In this document: one piece after another, positions 1-8,144 of the stretch | Numbering within the stretch: position 1 is the stretch's first letter | How the letters are laid out: the number at the start of each line of letters is the position of its first letter | Source of the DNA: an uncultured Caryophanales bacterium | GTDB lineage: Bacteria; Bacillota_I; Bacilli_A; Acholeplasmatales; Anaeroplasmataceae | Assembly: GCA_946626345.1 (NCBI GenBank) | Contig: CAMOUB010000002.1 | Coordinates: 1 to 45,109, forward strand | Direction of reading: 5' to 3' | Length of the DNA: 45,109 bases | The notes under the pieces: model-generated | Told to the model about the DNA's origin: nothing | Database searches by the model: none | The model's input: the letters and a program-made list of their open reading frames with translations, nothing else | Position numbers and translations under genes: made by a program

Positions 1-29
1 AGGCCTAAAAATAATCTCTTCTTTTTCAT
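1..29 (-). CDS. N-terminus of a truncated gene, probably secreted or membrane protein
   Basis: The window edge cuts this gene. An ATG at 29-27 follows an AGGAG ribosome site at 40-36. The nine visible residues, MKKKRLFLG, have the Lys/Arg-then-hydrophobic start typical of a signal peptide or membrane anchor. Nothing more of the product can be seen. A cre-like site lies about 40 bp upstream. Confidence 0.5.
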
Positions 30-64
30 TTTTTTCTCCTTTAAATTTCCTTTTCCTAGTGATT

Positions 65-78
65 TAAAAACGTTTTCA
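65..78 (-). promoter_or_regulatory. cre-like catabolite control site
   Basis: Read on the minus strand, TGAAAACGTTTTTA matches the CcpA cre consensus TGWNANCGNTNWCA at all but one position (T for C near the end). It lies upstream of the truncated minus-strand gene at 29-1, so that gene may be under carbon catabolite control. This is a sequence match only. Confidence 0.4.
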
Positions 79-124
79 TATCACTCACAACTTTTAAACA
101 ATTAATATTTATATTTTATTGGTA

Positions 125-163
125 AAAAATAAAAAAACTTGAGATTTAATTTAAAATCCCAAG
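125..163 (-). terminator. Rho-independent terminator of the ECF sigma/anti-sigma operon
   Basis: On the minus strand a 10-bp stem (arms 163-154 and 47-38 within 138-163, one G.U pair) with a 6-nt loop is followed by a run of seven U. It starts 7 nt after the anti-sigma stop codon. Confidence 0.8.
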
Positions 164-169
164 CTTTTT

Positions 170-1279
170 CTACTTTAAATATTCATTTTTAGAATTATTG
201 AATACATATTTATATGAATCTTCATCCTTAGATACAATAATATAATCAGAATCTCTAGATTGAATCTTACATTTTAAATAATCTTTTTCTGTTGGCTTAA
301 TGCTTCCTACTGATGTATATCCATTTTTAAATGATACTTCTCTTGTTTCAGATGTTTCTAAATCAATCTTTTGTTCAATAAATATTTCACGATCAATATT
401 ATTTATATCATCAGAATATGTATATGTATATTCACATCTATCCTTTTTGAATACTTCTTTTACCTTTACAGTTCTATTATTAGATAATGTAACTACATTA
501 ACATATTCAAAATATTTATTTGTTTTAGTTTCAACATATTTAAATGTTCCATTGAATTCATATTCAGAAGCTTCTATTACTACTACACCATTTACACTTG
601 AATCACTCTTATAATTTGCTTCGCCAACATTCTTTTCACCAAGAATTATTTCATCTAAATAAATATCATAATTAAAATCTTTAGCTCTAACTTCTATTTT
701 CTTAGAATATTCAAATGATTCATTATTATTATTTTTCTTTATACAAGTAGGTTCTTCTCTTAAGCCATACATTGCTTCAATAGTTGGCATATATAAAGAT
801 AAGTCATTAACTAATTGATTTTCTTCTGATTCTGTCATTCTTGGTTTAGATGCATCATCTAATATAACATTATCATATGTTAATTTATCAAATGTATTTG
901 CAGCAGTTATGATATTATAAACATCATGTGATTCCATCATGCTCATAAATTCCATTGCTTCTTCATATGAAATATTAGAAAAATCAAATGAATCATCTAC
1001 AGTTTCTATTGGTGTAATTGGATCAACTGTTTTTCCTGGATTTTTACCATTACTATTTTTTACGCTATTTGTAATAAATGGAATGGATAGACCAAGTAAG
1101 AATACTGCAGTTAATGGAATTGCACTTAGTAATACAGGAACCCATCTTGGCTTTTTACTTACTGTATCTGTTGGAACTAATACTTTAGATGTATCAACTT
1201 TATTTATAATATTAGAAGATAAATCATGAATTTCTTGCTTATTTGAAGCATTAATTAATCTCTCTTTAATCTTATTCAT
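170..1279 (-). CDS. Putative membrane-anchored anti-sigma factor
   Basis: This 369-aa protein is translationally coupled to the ECF sigma gene: its ATG overlaps the sigma stop by 8 nt. It has an N-terminal cytoplasmic segment of about 45 residues, one transmembrane helix at roughly residues 48-70, and a long extracytoplasmic part rich in Tyr, Asn, Glu and beta-prone stretches. That topology and operon position are those of anti-sigma factors that hold an ECF sigma at the membrane until an envelope signal arrives. No zinc-binding HxxxCxxC motif is visible in the short cytoplasmic part, so it is not a ZAS-type anti-sigma, and the extracellular sensor domain is not one I recognise. The role is inferred from context and topology. 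Confidence 0.65.
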   Translation of the reverse strand: MNKIKERLINASNKQEIHDLSSNIINKVDTSKVLVPTDTVSKKPRWVPVLLSAIPLTAVFLLGLSIPFITNSVKNSNGKNPGKTVDPITPIETVDDSFDFSNISYEEAMEFMSMMESHDVYNIITAANTFDKLTYDNVILDDASKPRMTESEENQLVNDLSLYMPTIEAMYGLREEPTCIKKNNNNESFEYSKKIEVRAKDFNYDIYLDEIILGEKNVGEANYKSDSSVNGVVVIEASEYEFNGTFKYVETKTNKYFEYVNVVTLSNNRTVKVKEVFKKDRCEYTYTYSDDINNIDREIFIEQKIDLETSETREVSFKNGYTSVGSIKPTEKDYLKCKIQSRDSDYIIVSKDEDSYKYVFNNSKNEYLK

Positions 1280-1790
1280 CTAAAGCACCTGCCTTCCTTT
1301 TTAATTCTTTAATAGCTTTATTGTATATCCAAAGGACAGTACCTAATGGCTTATTAACAATTTTAGCTATTTCTCTAAACTTTAAATCATTGATAATATG
1401 TAAGACTACTATTTCTCTAGATTGGTCATCTAGATCCTTTAGCATTTCTAATGCTTCTATTTCTTTATAGTCTTTTTTATTATCTGGTGCCGCAACATAA
1501 TCTATAACATCTTCATCATGAACTAATCTCTTTTCACGATTATAATAATTAATAGCTATATTATGAGCTATTGTAGATAAATACGCATTGATGCTTGTTT
1601 TGCTTTGATATTTACTTATATTTTCTAAAAATTTAACATAAGTATCTTGCATCAAATCATCAATTGTTGAATTATCCTTAACTATTGCAGCGATTGCGAA
1701 GAATACTGACTTTTTAGTTGAATTATAAAATTCATCAAAATGACGATAATTAGCTACACGAAGTTCTTCTATGATATCATCTATTGTCAT
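1272..1790 (-). CDS. ECF-type RNA polymerase sigma factor
   Basis: A sigma-70 family protein of the short ECF class (172 aa from this start). The region-2 segment includes DDLMQDTYVKFLENI and YLSTIAHNIAINYYNREKR, which match the core-binding and -10 recognition helices. The C-terminal region 4 has the HTH-like FREIAKIVNKPLGTVLWIYNKAIKELK. A GTG at 1799 is in frame, but it lies only 1 nt from the AAAGGA ribosome site, while the ATG at 1790 has 10-nt spacing, so 1790 is preferred. It is the first gene of a two-gene operon with its probable anti-sigma factor. Target promoters are unknown. Confidence 0.9.
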   Translation of the reverse strand: MTIDDIIEELRVANYRHFDEFYNSTKKSVFFAIAAIVKDNSTIDDLMQDTYVKFLENISKYQSKTSINAYLSTIAHNIAINYYNREKRLVHDEDVIDYVAAPDNKKDYKEIEALEMLKDLDDQSREIVVLHIINDLKFREIAKIVNKPLGTVLWIYNKAIKELKRKAGALDE

Positions 1791-1878
1791 TCTCTTCACA
1801 TCCTTTTAACAAATTTATAATAGCGTTTATTGGTAAATCATAAAATATTTTAACATATTTAATATTTTTTTTAAAGAA

Positions 1879-1903
1879 ATAAAAAACCAGCACTAGGCTG
1901 GTT
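1879..1903 (-). terminator. Terminator of the transglutaminase-like lipoprotein gene
   Basis: A 7-bp perfect stem (AACCAGC/GCTGGTT, loop of 5) is followed on the minus strand by six U, 6 nt after the stop codon at 1909. Confidence 0.85.
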
Positions 1904-1908
1904 AAATG

Positions 1909-3063
1909 TTAATAAACTAAATTAGATGTTGCTAAAGTAGGTATATTATATAAATATTGAATACCATAATCCATATTACCTACATTAGATAATAAAACAT
2001 GTGAATTAGTAAAATCACTATCTACTTTTCCAAAATATTCATAAGATAGTTTTGGTGTTAATACATGGTTATAATAATATATTGGATCATCCCATGTTAG
2101 ATCAAATCCATACCATAAATTATTAAGCTTTACATAATTCCAAGCATGTGATTCTGAGTGGCTACCATCTACTCCATATCCTGAGCCAAATGCACATTCT
2201 ATATTATTTTTACCTAATAAATATTGGAATGATTTAGCATATGATTCACATACACCTTTTCCTTTTGTCATAATACCAATTATATTATGAGAATATGATG
2301 AATCATCAGCTGTTACGCCATCTTCTTTAAATGCATAAGATGAATTATTAATAATATAATCATGTATCTTTTTTACTTTTTCTATATCATTTTTACAATC
2401 TTTAATTTCTTCTTTTATTAAATTTTCATATGTTGTAATCTTTTGATTAAAATCTTGTCTTACTGATGCTAGATGATAATCTTCATCACATATTAATTGT
2501 AAATATTGACTAGTACCCTTTGATCCATTTAATAATAAATTATCTAAGAAATAGAATTCAGGATAATCTAAAGATACTGTTTTATAAATAGCTGCCGCTT
2601 CATTATAAGATAGATTATATTTAGAGAAATTAACATTATTATCAATAATATAATAATCACCTGATGTGCTATCTCCAAATACAATATGAGTTGTCTCTAA
2701 ATCAGTATTTGATGAGTAGAAAGTATTAAGTGAATTATATACATCTTTATAAAAAGAAATATATTTATCCTTTTTTTCATATTTTAATAAATCAGAATAA
2801 CCATACATTATAAATTCATCATCATCAGAATCTGTTGATGAAGTTGACTCTTCTGTTATATCTTCTTTTGTAGTTTCAGTTGGGATATCTATAGATGATT
2901 CAGTTGTATCTTTTGGTGTATCACTTTCTGTAGTTGTTGTAGGTTCTACAGATTCAGAATCTATTTCTTCAATAGAAAACATATCCTCAAAAAAGCTACA
3001 TGATGCAAGTGAAAATGCGCCTAAAATTCCCATACTTAAAATAATACATTTTTTTAATTTCAT
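1909..3063 (-). CDS. Transglutaminase-like domain lipoprotein
   Basis: A 384-aa secreted lipoprotein. The signal peptide ends in a lipobox, LASC, with the lipidated Cys at residue 22. A Ser/Thr/Glu/Asp-rich linker spans about residues 30-85. The C-terminal half carries a transglutaminase/protease-like core with the expected Cys-His-Asp order: Cys in GKGVCESYAK (about residue 271), His in SHAWNYV (about 306) and Asp in DLTWDDP (about 322). Such domains in gut and oral Bacillota act as surface peptidases or cross-linking enzymes, but the substrate here cannot be told. It is a single-gene transcript, divergent from pepT, with an AAAGGA ribosome site. Confidence 0.85.
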   Translation of the reverse strand: MKLKKCIILSMGILGAFSLASCSFFEDMFSIEEIDSESVEPTTTTESDTPKDTTESSIDIPTETTKEDITEESTSSTDSDDDEFIMYGYSDLLKYEKKDKYISFYKDVYNSLNTFYSSNTDLETTHIVFGDSTSGDYYIIDNNVNFSKYNLSYNEAAAIYKTVSLDYPEFYFLDNLLLNGSKGTSQYLQLICDEDYHLASVRQDFNQKITTYENLIKEEIKDCKNDIEKVKKIHDYIINNSSYAFKEDGVTADDSSYSHNIIGIMTKGKGVCESYAKSFQYLLGKNNIECAFGSGYGVDGSHSESHAWNYVKLNNLWYGFDLTWDDPIYYYNHVLTPKLSYEYFGKVDSDFTNSHVLLSNVGNMDYGIQYLYNIPTLATSNLVY

Positions 3064-3125
3064 GCTATCACAATCCTTTAATTAATTTTATCACAACATT
3101 TTGTTAATATAAATATTAAAATTTC

Positions 3126-3154
3126 TTGTAATCTATTTTTGAATTAACTATAAT
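3126..3154 (+). promoter_or_regulatory. Sigma-A-type promoter of the pepT operon
   Basis: TTGTAA (3126-3131), a 17-bp spacer and TATAAT (3149-3154) lie upstream of pepT. The ribosome site GAGGTG is at 3173-3178, just before the ATG at 3183. Confidence 0.7.
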
Positions 3155-3182
3155 CAAAATAGGGAGTATTTCGAGGTGTAAA

Positions 3183-4385
3183 ATGGAATTATTAGATTAT
3201 TTTTTAAAGTATGTTAAGATTGATACTATGTCTGCTGAAAATACAGATACTATCCCTTCAACAAATAAGCAATTTGATTTAGCAAAAGTACTTGCTAAAG
3301 ACCTAGAAGACTTAGGATTAGAAAATATAAAGATTTCTAAAAATTGTATTGTAACTGCAGTATTAAAATCAAATTGTAATTCAAAATTAAAAATTGGATT
3401 TTTAGCTCATATGGATACAATTCCTGGCTTTTCAGGTACAAATGTAAAACCAAATATTATTAAAAATTATGATGGGAATATAATTAAATTAAATAAAATT
3501 GAGTTAAATCCAAAGCAATTTCCTTTCCTATTAGATTTAAAAGGTAAAACATTAATTACCACAGATGGTACTACTGTTTTAGGAGCTGATGACAAAGCTG
3601 GTATTGCAAACATTATGGCAATGCTTAAATATTATAAGGATAATAAAGATATTAAGCATGTTAATATTCATATAGCATTCACACCAGATGAAGAAATTGG
3701 GGCAGGTATTCAGGCATTTGATACAAAAGCATTTGATGCTGATTATGCATATACAGTTGATGGTGGATATTATAATGAAATTAATTATGAAAACTTCAAT
3801 GCTGCATCATGTAATGTTAAAATTCATGGATTAGATATTCATCCTGGTTCTGCAAAAGGACAAATGAAAAACGCATCATTAATATTAATGGAATTCAATT
3901 CATTATTACCTGTAAATGAAAGACCTGAATATACAGATATGTATGATGGATTTAATCATTTATGTGAAATGAAAGGTGCTGTAGGAGAGGCTATTGCTTC
4001 ATATATATTAAGAAATCATTCATTAAAATTATTAGAAAAACAAAAAAATGATTTCATAAATGCATGTGAATTCATCAATAAAAAATATGGCAAAGGTACA
4101 TGTGAAATTGAATTAAAGGATTCATATCTAAATATGAAAGAATTAATTGATAAAGACCCAAGATGTATTGATAGAGCAATCAATGCTATTAAAAATTTAG
4201 GATTCACTCCTTCTTTCTTGCCAATTAGAGGTGGAACTGATGGAGCTTGGTTAACTCAAATGGGATTAAATACACCAAATTTAGGTACTGGTGGCTATAA
4301 TTGTCATGGTCCATATGAATTCGCGTGCTTAGAAGAAATGGAAAATGTAGTAAAAATTTTAATTGAAATTGCAAAAGAAAGATAG
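3183..4385 (+). CDS. pepT: Peptidase T (tripeptide aminopeptidase)
   Basis: A 400-aa cytoplasmic M20-family dizinc exopeptidase that removes the N-terminal residue of tripeptides. The metal and catalytic motifs are in order: AHMDT (His76, Asp78), the bridging Asp in LGADDKAG (about 136), the Glu pair in TPDEEIG (170-171), Asp in TVDGG (about 193) and a late His in NCHGPYE. The length and the peptidase-T-specific context (GFSGTNVKP after the HMDT motif) fit PepT rather than PepV or ArgE. It is the first gene of a plus-strand operon with an XRE regulator and a pyridoxal kinase, and starts after a good GAGGTG site. Confidence 0.93.
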   Translation: MELLDYFLKYVKIDTMSAENTDTIPSTNKQFDLAKVLAKDLEDLGLENIKISKNCIVTAVLKSNCNSKLKIGFLAHMDTIPGFSGTNVKPNIIKNYDGNIIKLNKIELNPKQFPFLLDLKGKTLITTDGTTVLGADDKAGIANIMAMLKYYKDNKDIKHVNIHIAFTPDEEIGAGIQAFDTKAFDADYAYTVDGGYYNEINYENFNAASCNVKIHGLDIHPGSAKGQMKNASLILMEFNSLLPVNERPEYTDMYDGFNHLCEMKGAVGEAIASYILRNHSLKLLEKQKNDFINACEFINKKYGKGTCEIELKDSYLNMKELIDKDPRCIDRAINAIKNLGFTPSFLPIRGGTDGAWLTQMGLNTPNLGTGGYNCHGPYEFACLEEMENVVKILIEIAKER

Positions 4386-4392
4386 TGATATA

Positions 4393-4920
4393 ATGGCCAA
4401 CAATTTAGGTAAGCTTAGAAAAGAATTTTCATTAACACAAGCTGATTTAGCAGCTCTTTTAGATACTTCTTCTACTAATATAGGATATTATGAACAAGAA
4501 AAAAGAGATTTCTCCACAAAGCTTTTAATTAAATTATCAGATATGTTTAAAGCATCAATTGATTATATACTAGGTATAAGAGATGATGGTATTTATGTAT
4601 ATTATGAAGGTGATAATATAATTGAATATAAAATTAGTGAAGAAAAGCTTAACGAATATCTTAAGAAAAAAGTTATTTATTATAAAGATGATAGCTATAG
4701 AAGATATATAAATATTAATGAATTATTAGGACTTAAAAGTGCGTCTAATTTATCAAATCTTATGCAAAGCTTTAATAGCCTAACAGAATTAGAATCTTTA
4801 CTAGGTGAATTACCTATTCAATCTAGAGATGATTTAGATAGAATATATTCTTTAGAAAAAATAAAAGCTTTACCTATTGAAAAAATACATGCATTAAAAA
4901 AATTATTAGAATTCTTATAG
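4393..4920 (+). CDS. XRE-family helix-turn-helix regulator
   Basis: A 175-aa protein with an N-terminal Cro/CI-type HTH of about 60 residues (LGKLRKEFSLTQADLAALL, then SSTNIGYYEQEKR) and an acidic C-terminal region with no domain I recognise. It lies 7 nt after the pepT stop and 12 nt before the pyridoxal kinase, so it is co-transcribed and may autoregulate this operon. A longer reading from 4363 would overlap pepT; the ATG at 4393 is chosen because it begins directly at the conserved HTH, although its ribosome site (AAAGA) is weak. Ligand and targets are unknown. Confidence 0.85.
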   Translation: MANNLGKLRKEFSLTQADLAALLDTSSTNIGYYEQEKRDFSTKLLIKLSDMFKASIDYILGIRDDGIYVYYEGDNIIEYKISEEKLNEYLKKKVIYYKDDSYRRYININELLGLKSASNLSNLMQSFNSLTELESLLGELPIQSRDDLDRIYSLEKIKALPIEKIHALKKLLEFL

Positions 4921-4932
4921 GAGGATATTTTT

Positions 4933-5754
4933 ATGGAAACTAAAAAAGTATTAAGTATTCAAGATATTTCATGTTATGGACAGTGCTCACTAACTGTTGC
5001 CTTACCTATATTAAGTCATTATGGATTAGAAACTGCTATACTTCCATCGGCAATATTATCTACTCACACATCAGGATTTGAAAATTTTACATTTCATGAC
5101 CTAACAGATGAAATGCCAAAAATTATCGAACACTGGGTAACTGAGCATATTACATTTGATTGTATATATACAGGATATATTGGATGCCGTAAGCAATTTG
5201 ATATTATATTAGATAATAAACATAAGCTATTAAAGGATGGAGGCTTATTTATAGTAGATCCTGCCATGGCTGATAATGGTGCATTATATCCAGGCTTAGA
5301 TGAATTTATAGTTCTTGGTATGAAAAAGATGTGTATGTATGCTGATTATATTTTACCTAATGTAACTGAAGCATGTTTATTAACAGGCATTGAATATAAA
5401 GAGCCTAAAGATCAAACTATAGAATATTATAATAATTTGTTAACTGAATTATATAGACTTGGAGCTAAAAATATAATTCTTACAGGAGTCCTAGATGGTC
5501 CTGATACAATTGGTGCGATTGGATTTGATGGAATTACAAGAACTACTATCCTAAAAGAAAAAATGGAAAAATCTTACCATGGCACAGGAGATATATTCTC
5601 AAGTGTAGTTGTTGCAGATATATTAAATGGTAAATCAATGAAAGAAACACTACATCACGCTACTGATTTTATTATAGAAGCTATTGAAGAAACAATTGAT
5701 GATCCAAATCATAATTATGGTGTAAAATTTGAACAAATATTAAAAAGAGAGTAA
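4933..5754 (+). CDS. pdxK: Pyridoxal/pyridoxamine kinase (PdxK/PdxY family)
   Basis: A 273-aa ribokinase-fold kinase that phosphorylates B6 vitamers in the salvage route to pyridoxal 5'-phosphate. Near the N-terminus is the family start ISCYGQCSLTVALPILS, in the middle GGLFIVDPAMADNG, and at about residue 214 the ATP/anion-hole motif YHGTGDIFSS with the catalytic Asp in GTGD. Its AGGAGG site overlaps the end of the XRE gene, so the three genes form one operon. Its last codons form one arm of a hairpin shared with the convergent bioY gene. pdxK and pdxY belong to one family and cannot be told apart here. Confidence 0.9.
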   Translation: METKKVLSIQDISCYGQCSLTVALPILSHYGLETAILPSAILSTHTSGFENFTFHDLTDEMPKIIEHWVTEHITFDCIYTGYIGCRKQFDIILDNKHKLLKDGGLFIVDPAMADNGALYPGLDEFIVLGMKKMCMYADYILPNVTEACLLTGIEYKEPKDQTIEYYNNLLTELYRLGAKNIILTGVLDGPDTIGAIGFDGITRTTILKEKMEKSYHGTGDIFSSVVVADILNGKSMKETLHHATDFIIEAIEETIDDPNHNYGVKFEQILKRE

Positions 5755-5770
5755 AACTAGTTTACTCTCT
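5741..5770 (-). terminator. bioY terminator formed by the 3' codons of two convergent genes
   Basis: A 10-bp perfect stem (arms 5746-5755 and 5761-5770, loop ACTAG) contains the last codons and stop of the kinase gene and the stop of bioY. On the minus strand it is followed by UUUUUA, so it terminates bioY. On the plus strand it lacks a U tract. Confidence 0.75.
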
Positions 5771-6335
5771 CATTGAAGAGCTTAGGCTCTTCTTTTTCTT
5801 CTTTATAAATAATTACTTTCAATCTTGAATAAATAATACAAGATAATATTACAGTAAATATATCTTTAATAATAAATGGTAATACACCAATTTGTAATAT
5901 ATTTAATAAATCTTTATTTACGCCCTTATAATAATTAAATATTATATACATATAAGATACACCACATACATTAATTATTAAAAGGCCAACCATACTTAAT
6001 ATATATTTTAAATAGAATTTATTAGATTTAGATGCTATACCTATAATAGGTGCAGATACTAAAAATCCTATTATAAATCCAAATGATGGCATATAAATAT
6101 AAGCTATACCTCCACCTGATGAAAATACAGGAATTCCAATTAATCCTAATATTATATATACTAAAAATACAATAAATGCTTTAAATGAACCTAATAATAA
6201 CGAAACAATAAATACAGAAAATGTTTGTAGTGTTAAAGGGATTGGCCCTATTTGAATATTTATTTTTGATGCAACAATAATTATAGCTAAAGATATAGCC
6301 ATAATACATAAATCTTTAATCTTTAACTTTTTCAT
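5757..6335 (-). CDS. bioY: Biotin transporter, BioY family (ECF-transporter S component)
   Basis: A 192-aa integral membrane protein with about six hydrophobic segments. BioY features include NIQIGPIPLTLQTFSVFIVSL near the N-terminus and GIPVFSSGGGIAYIYMPSFG in the middle, the conserved substrate-region pattern of biotin S components. It captures biotin and either works alone or docks to the shared ECF energising module (EcfAA'T), which is not in this window. It lies 38 nt downstream of another minus-strand gene but is separated from it by a terminator. Its GGAG site is 5 nt from the ATG. Biotin uptake suits a host-associated auxotroph. Confidence 0.9.
   Translation of the reverse strand: MKKLKIKDLCIMAISLAIIIVASKINIQIGPIPLTLQTFSVFIVSLLLGSFKAFIVFLVYIILGLIGIPVFSSGGGIAYIYMPSFGFIIGFLVSAPIIGIASKSNKFYLKYILSMVGLLIINVCGVSYMYIIFNYYKGVNKDLLNILQIGVLPFIIKDIFTVILSCIIYSRLKVIIYKEEKEEPKLFNERVN
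5775..5797 (+). terminator. Terminator of the pepT-XRE-pdxK operon, inside bioY
   Basis: A 7-bp stem GAAGAGC/GCTCTTC with a 4-nt loop is followed by TTTTTCTTCTTT on the plus strand. It starts 20 nt after the kinase stop and lies inside the C-terminal coding part of bioY. Confidence 0.8.
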
Positions 6336-6344
6336 TATAACTCC

Positions 6345-6372
6345 AAAATAAAAATGCCCAAATGGGCATTTT
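6345..6372 (-). terminator. Terminator between the two-TM protein gene and bioY
   Basis: A 9-bp perfect stem AAAATGCCC/GGGCATTTT with a 4-nt loop is followed on the minus strand by TATTTT. It sits in the 38-nt gap directly before the bioY ribosome site, so bioY expression needs read-through of this hairpin or a promoter further upstream. Confidence 0.75.
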
Positions 6373-6373
6373 A

Positions 6374-7654
6374 TTATTCTTCAATGTCCTTTTTATCTTC
6401 TTTATTAGACATATCATCTATTTCATCAACATTTTTATTTTCTTCTATTTGTTTTACTTCAGGTTTATTTTTACCAGATTGATCATAAGCAAATGATTCA
6501 GGCTTTTGTTCAGGCTCTTTATTAACAATCTTAGCTCTAATAACAGTCTTTCTATCATTTCTAAAGATAAAGTCTCTAAGCTTTTGGAAATGGAATAATA
6601 AAACATAAATAACAAATAATACTAATACAACTAATGCTTCAATTCCAATTGTTCTCCATACTGCTTTAGCAACAACTGAACCAGTAAAGATTTCTTTTTC
6701 TTGTAATGCCATTTTAACATGACTATCAAATTTATTACCAGCCTTTAGGTCAGCATTGAAATTATCTAATGTATTATTGAATGTTTCAGTTTTCTTTTGA
6801 TATACTTCTTTAGATACTTCTATTTTATTTGTAATAGTGTATTTTTTAGCTAACTTATATGAATCATAATATGGAAGATAATCCTTATAAGCATTAAATA
6901 CTATTCCGGCTTGATCATCATTATAGAATAATTCATCGAAATTAAATCCAAAATTAATATTTGATTCAAATACTTTAGTCTTTTCATTATCAATAATATT
7001 AAATGATACAATGTCACCATCTAATTTTTCTTTAATAGCTTTAATAGTTTCTTCTGTAATTTGGAAATTATAAAAACCATATCTTGTTCTATCACTAATG
7101 AAATCTCTAGCATAATTTAAGGCATATTCACTAATAGATTTTGGCTTAGTATTATAGAATTCAGCATTAGAATTTGCAGAAATTCTAAATGGGAATAAAT
7201 AAGTTAATGCATTACCATTATCATCTAGCTTTGATGATACAAATTCAATGCCTGTTGAATTAACCTTTATATTATTATCTTCTAATGTATCAGCTGATGA
7301 GAATTTTGAATTAAAGATATAAAAATTATATGCCTTATTAAAGCCATGATATAATACACCTTTTTTCTCAGTTTCATCAGGGTAATATAAGAAATTATTT
7401 TCAGCAGCTGATGCTGATACAATTAATTTTAAATCATCCTTTGATTCATCTACTGATGGAATGTCATAATATAAGCCACCAAATAGAACTTGAATATTTT
7501 CATAGTCTTTTGCTGCAATATAATCATTTGTTAATTTAATAATATGATCGCCCTTTGCAGTATTAAAGAATATCATACCTGTAAAAATACAGATTATTGC
7601 TGCAAAAGAAATATATAAAACTTTTATAATAAGTTTACCAGTTTTATTTCCCAT
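6374..7654 (-). CDS. Uncharacterised membrane protein with two TM helices
   Basis: A 426-aa protein I do not recognise. It has an N-terminal TM helix (about residues 10-30), an extracytoplasmic domain of about 300 residues, a second TM helix (about 335-360) and a cytoplasmic, highly charged Lys/Glu/Asp-rich tail to the end. The large outer loop is mixed alpha/beta with no catalytic motif I can name. It starts after AGGAAGGA with 10-nt spacing and ends in front of a terminator before bioY. A sensor or envelope-assembly role is possible, but the sequence alone does not show one. Confidence 0.75.
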   Translation of the reverse strand: MGNKTGKLIIKVLYISFAAIICIFTGMIFFNTAKGDHIIKLTNDYIAAKDYENIQVLFGGLYYDIPSVDESKDDLKLIVSASAAENNFLYYPDETEKKGVLYHGFNKAYNFYIFNSKFSSADTLEDNNIKVNSTGIEFVSSKLDDNGNALTYLFPFRISANSNAEFYNTKPKSISEYALNYARDFISDRTRYGFYNFQITEETIKAIKEKLDGDIVSFNIIDNEKTKVFESNINFGFNFDELFYNDDQAGIVFNAYKDYLPYYDSYKLAKKYTITNKIEVSKEVYQKKTETFNNTLDNFNADLKAGNKFDSHVKMALQEKEIFTGSVVAKAVWRTIGIEALVVLVLFVIYVLLFHFQKLRDFIFRNDRKTVIRAKIVNKEPEQKPESFAYDQSGKNKPEVKQIEENKNVDEIDDMSNKEDKKDIEE

Positions 7655-7729
7655 AAATTAATAATCCTTCCTAAAATAACGCTAACAAAAATATTGTATC
7701 ATTTTTTATTAAAAATTCAACCTTTTCAC

Positions 7730-7757
7730 TTTACAATTAATAAAAATTGTGTATAAT
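7730..7757 (+). promoter_or_regulatory. Promoter of tRNA-His
   Basis: TTTACA (7730-7735), 16 bp and TATAAT (7752-7757) lie 24 bp upstream of the tRNA. Confidence 0.7.
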
Positions 7758-7781
7758 ATTAACTGCACGTCAATTAAATAT

Positions 7782-7858
7782 GGCGCACATGGTGAAGTGG
7801 TTAACACATCGGATTGTGGCTCCGACACGCGCAGGTTCGATCCCTGTTGTGCGCCCCA
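7782..7858 (+). tRNA. tRNA-His (GTG)
   Basis: A complete cloverleaf. The acceptor stem GCGCACA/TGTGCGC carries the extra 5' G(-1) opposite C73 that is diagnostic of tRNA-His. The anticodon loop TTGTGGC holds GTG, there is a GGTTCGATC T-arm, and CCA is encoded. Confidence 0.95.
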
Positions 7859-7870
7859 ACGTGAATAATT

Positions 7871-7896
7871 AAAGCTTGGAAACAAGCTTTTTTTGT
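7871..7896 (+). terminator. Terminator of tRNA-His
   Basis: A perfect 8-bp stem AAAGCTTG/CAAGCTTT with a GAAA loop is followed by TTTTTGTTTTT. Confidence 0.9.
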
Positions 7897-7924
7897 TTTT
7901 ATAAGTAAATTATAAAAAGAAAAA

Positions 7925-7999
7925 GCCTGAATAATTTCAGGCCCAACTCTTTTTTATAAAACGTACAATTATAAAAAAGAAAAGTTCCTATAAAGGAAC
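7925..7999 (-). repeat. Cluster of three hairpins in an intergenic region
   Basis: Three perfect inverted repeats follow one another: GCCTGAA/TTCAGGC (7925-7942, 4-nt loop), an 11-bp CTTTTTTATAA dyad (7949-7959 with 7969-7979) and GTTCCT/AGGAAC (7984-7999, 4-nt loop). On the minus strand the first and third are each followed by U-rich runs, as in terminators or a small RNA. The 7897-8207 interval has no gene I can support. The rest is AT-rich with a TGTAAAC...GTTTACA dyad at about 8090-8112. Confidence 0.5.
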
Positions 8000-8144
8000 A
8001 AGAAAAAGAAATGAAAATTTTTGAAAGCATTTATTAAAAATCGCGTTCGCTTTCATAACGCACTTATAATATACAATAAAATTTCAATATGTAAACTATA
8101 ATAGCGTTTACATGTTTTTTTGTAAATGTTTTCATAAATAAAAA

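Noticed and set aside
300-1229. Plus-strand open frames opposite the anti-sigma gene.
   Set aside because: Antisense to a well-supported gene; no ribosome site or recognisable product.
1816-1829. A 14-mer TATAATAGCGTTTA shared with 8097-8110, considered as an ECF sigma regulon motif.
   Set aside because: Only two copies in AT-rich DNA, in different orientation to genes, and no gene starts just after the second copy; too weak to call.
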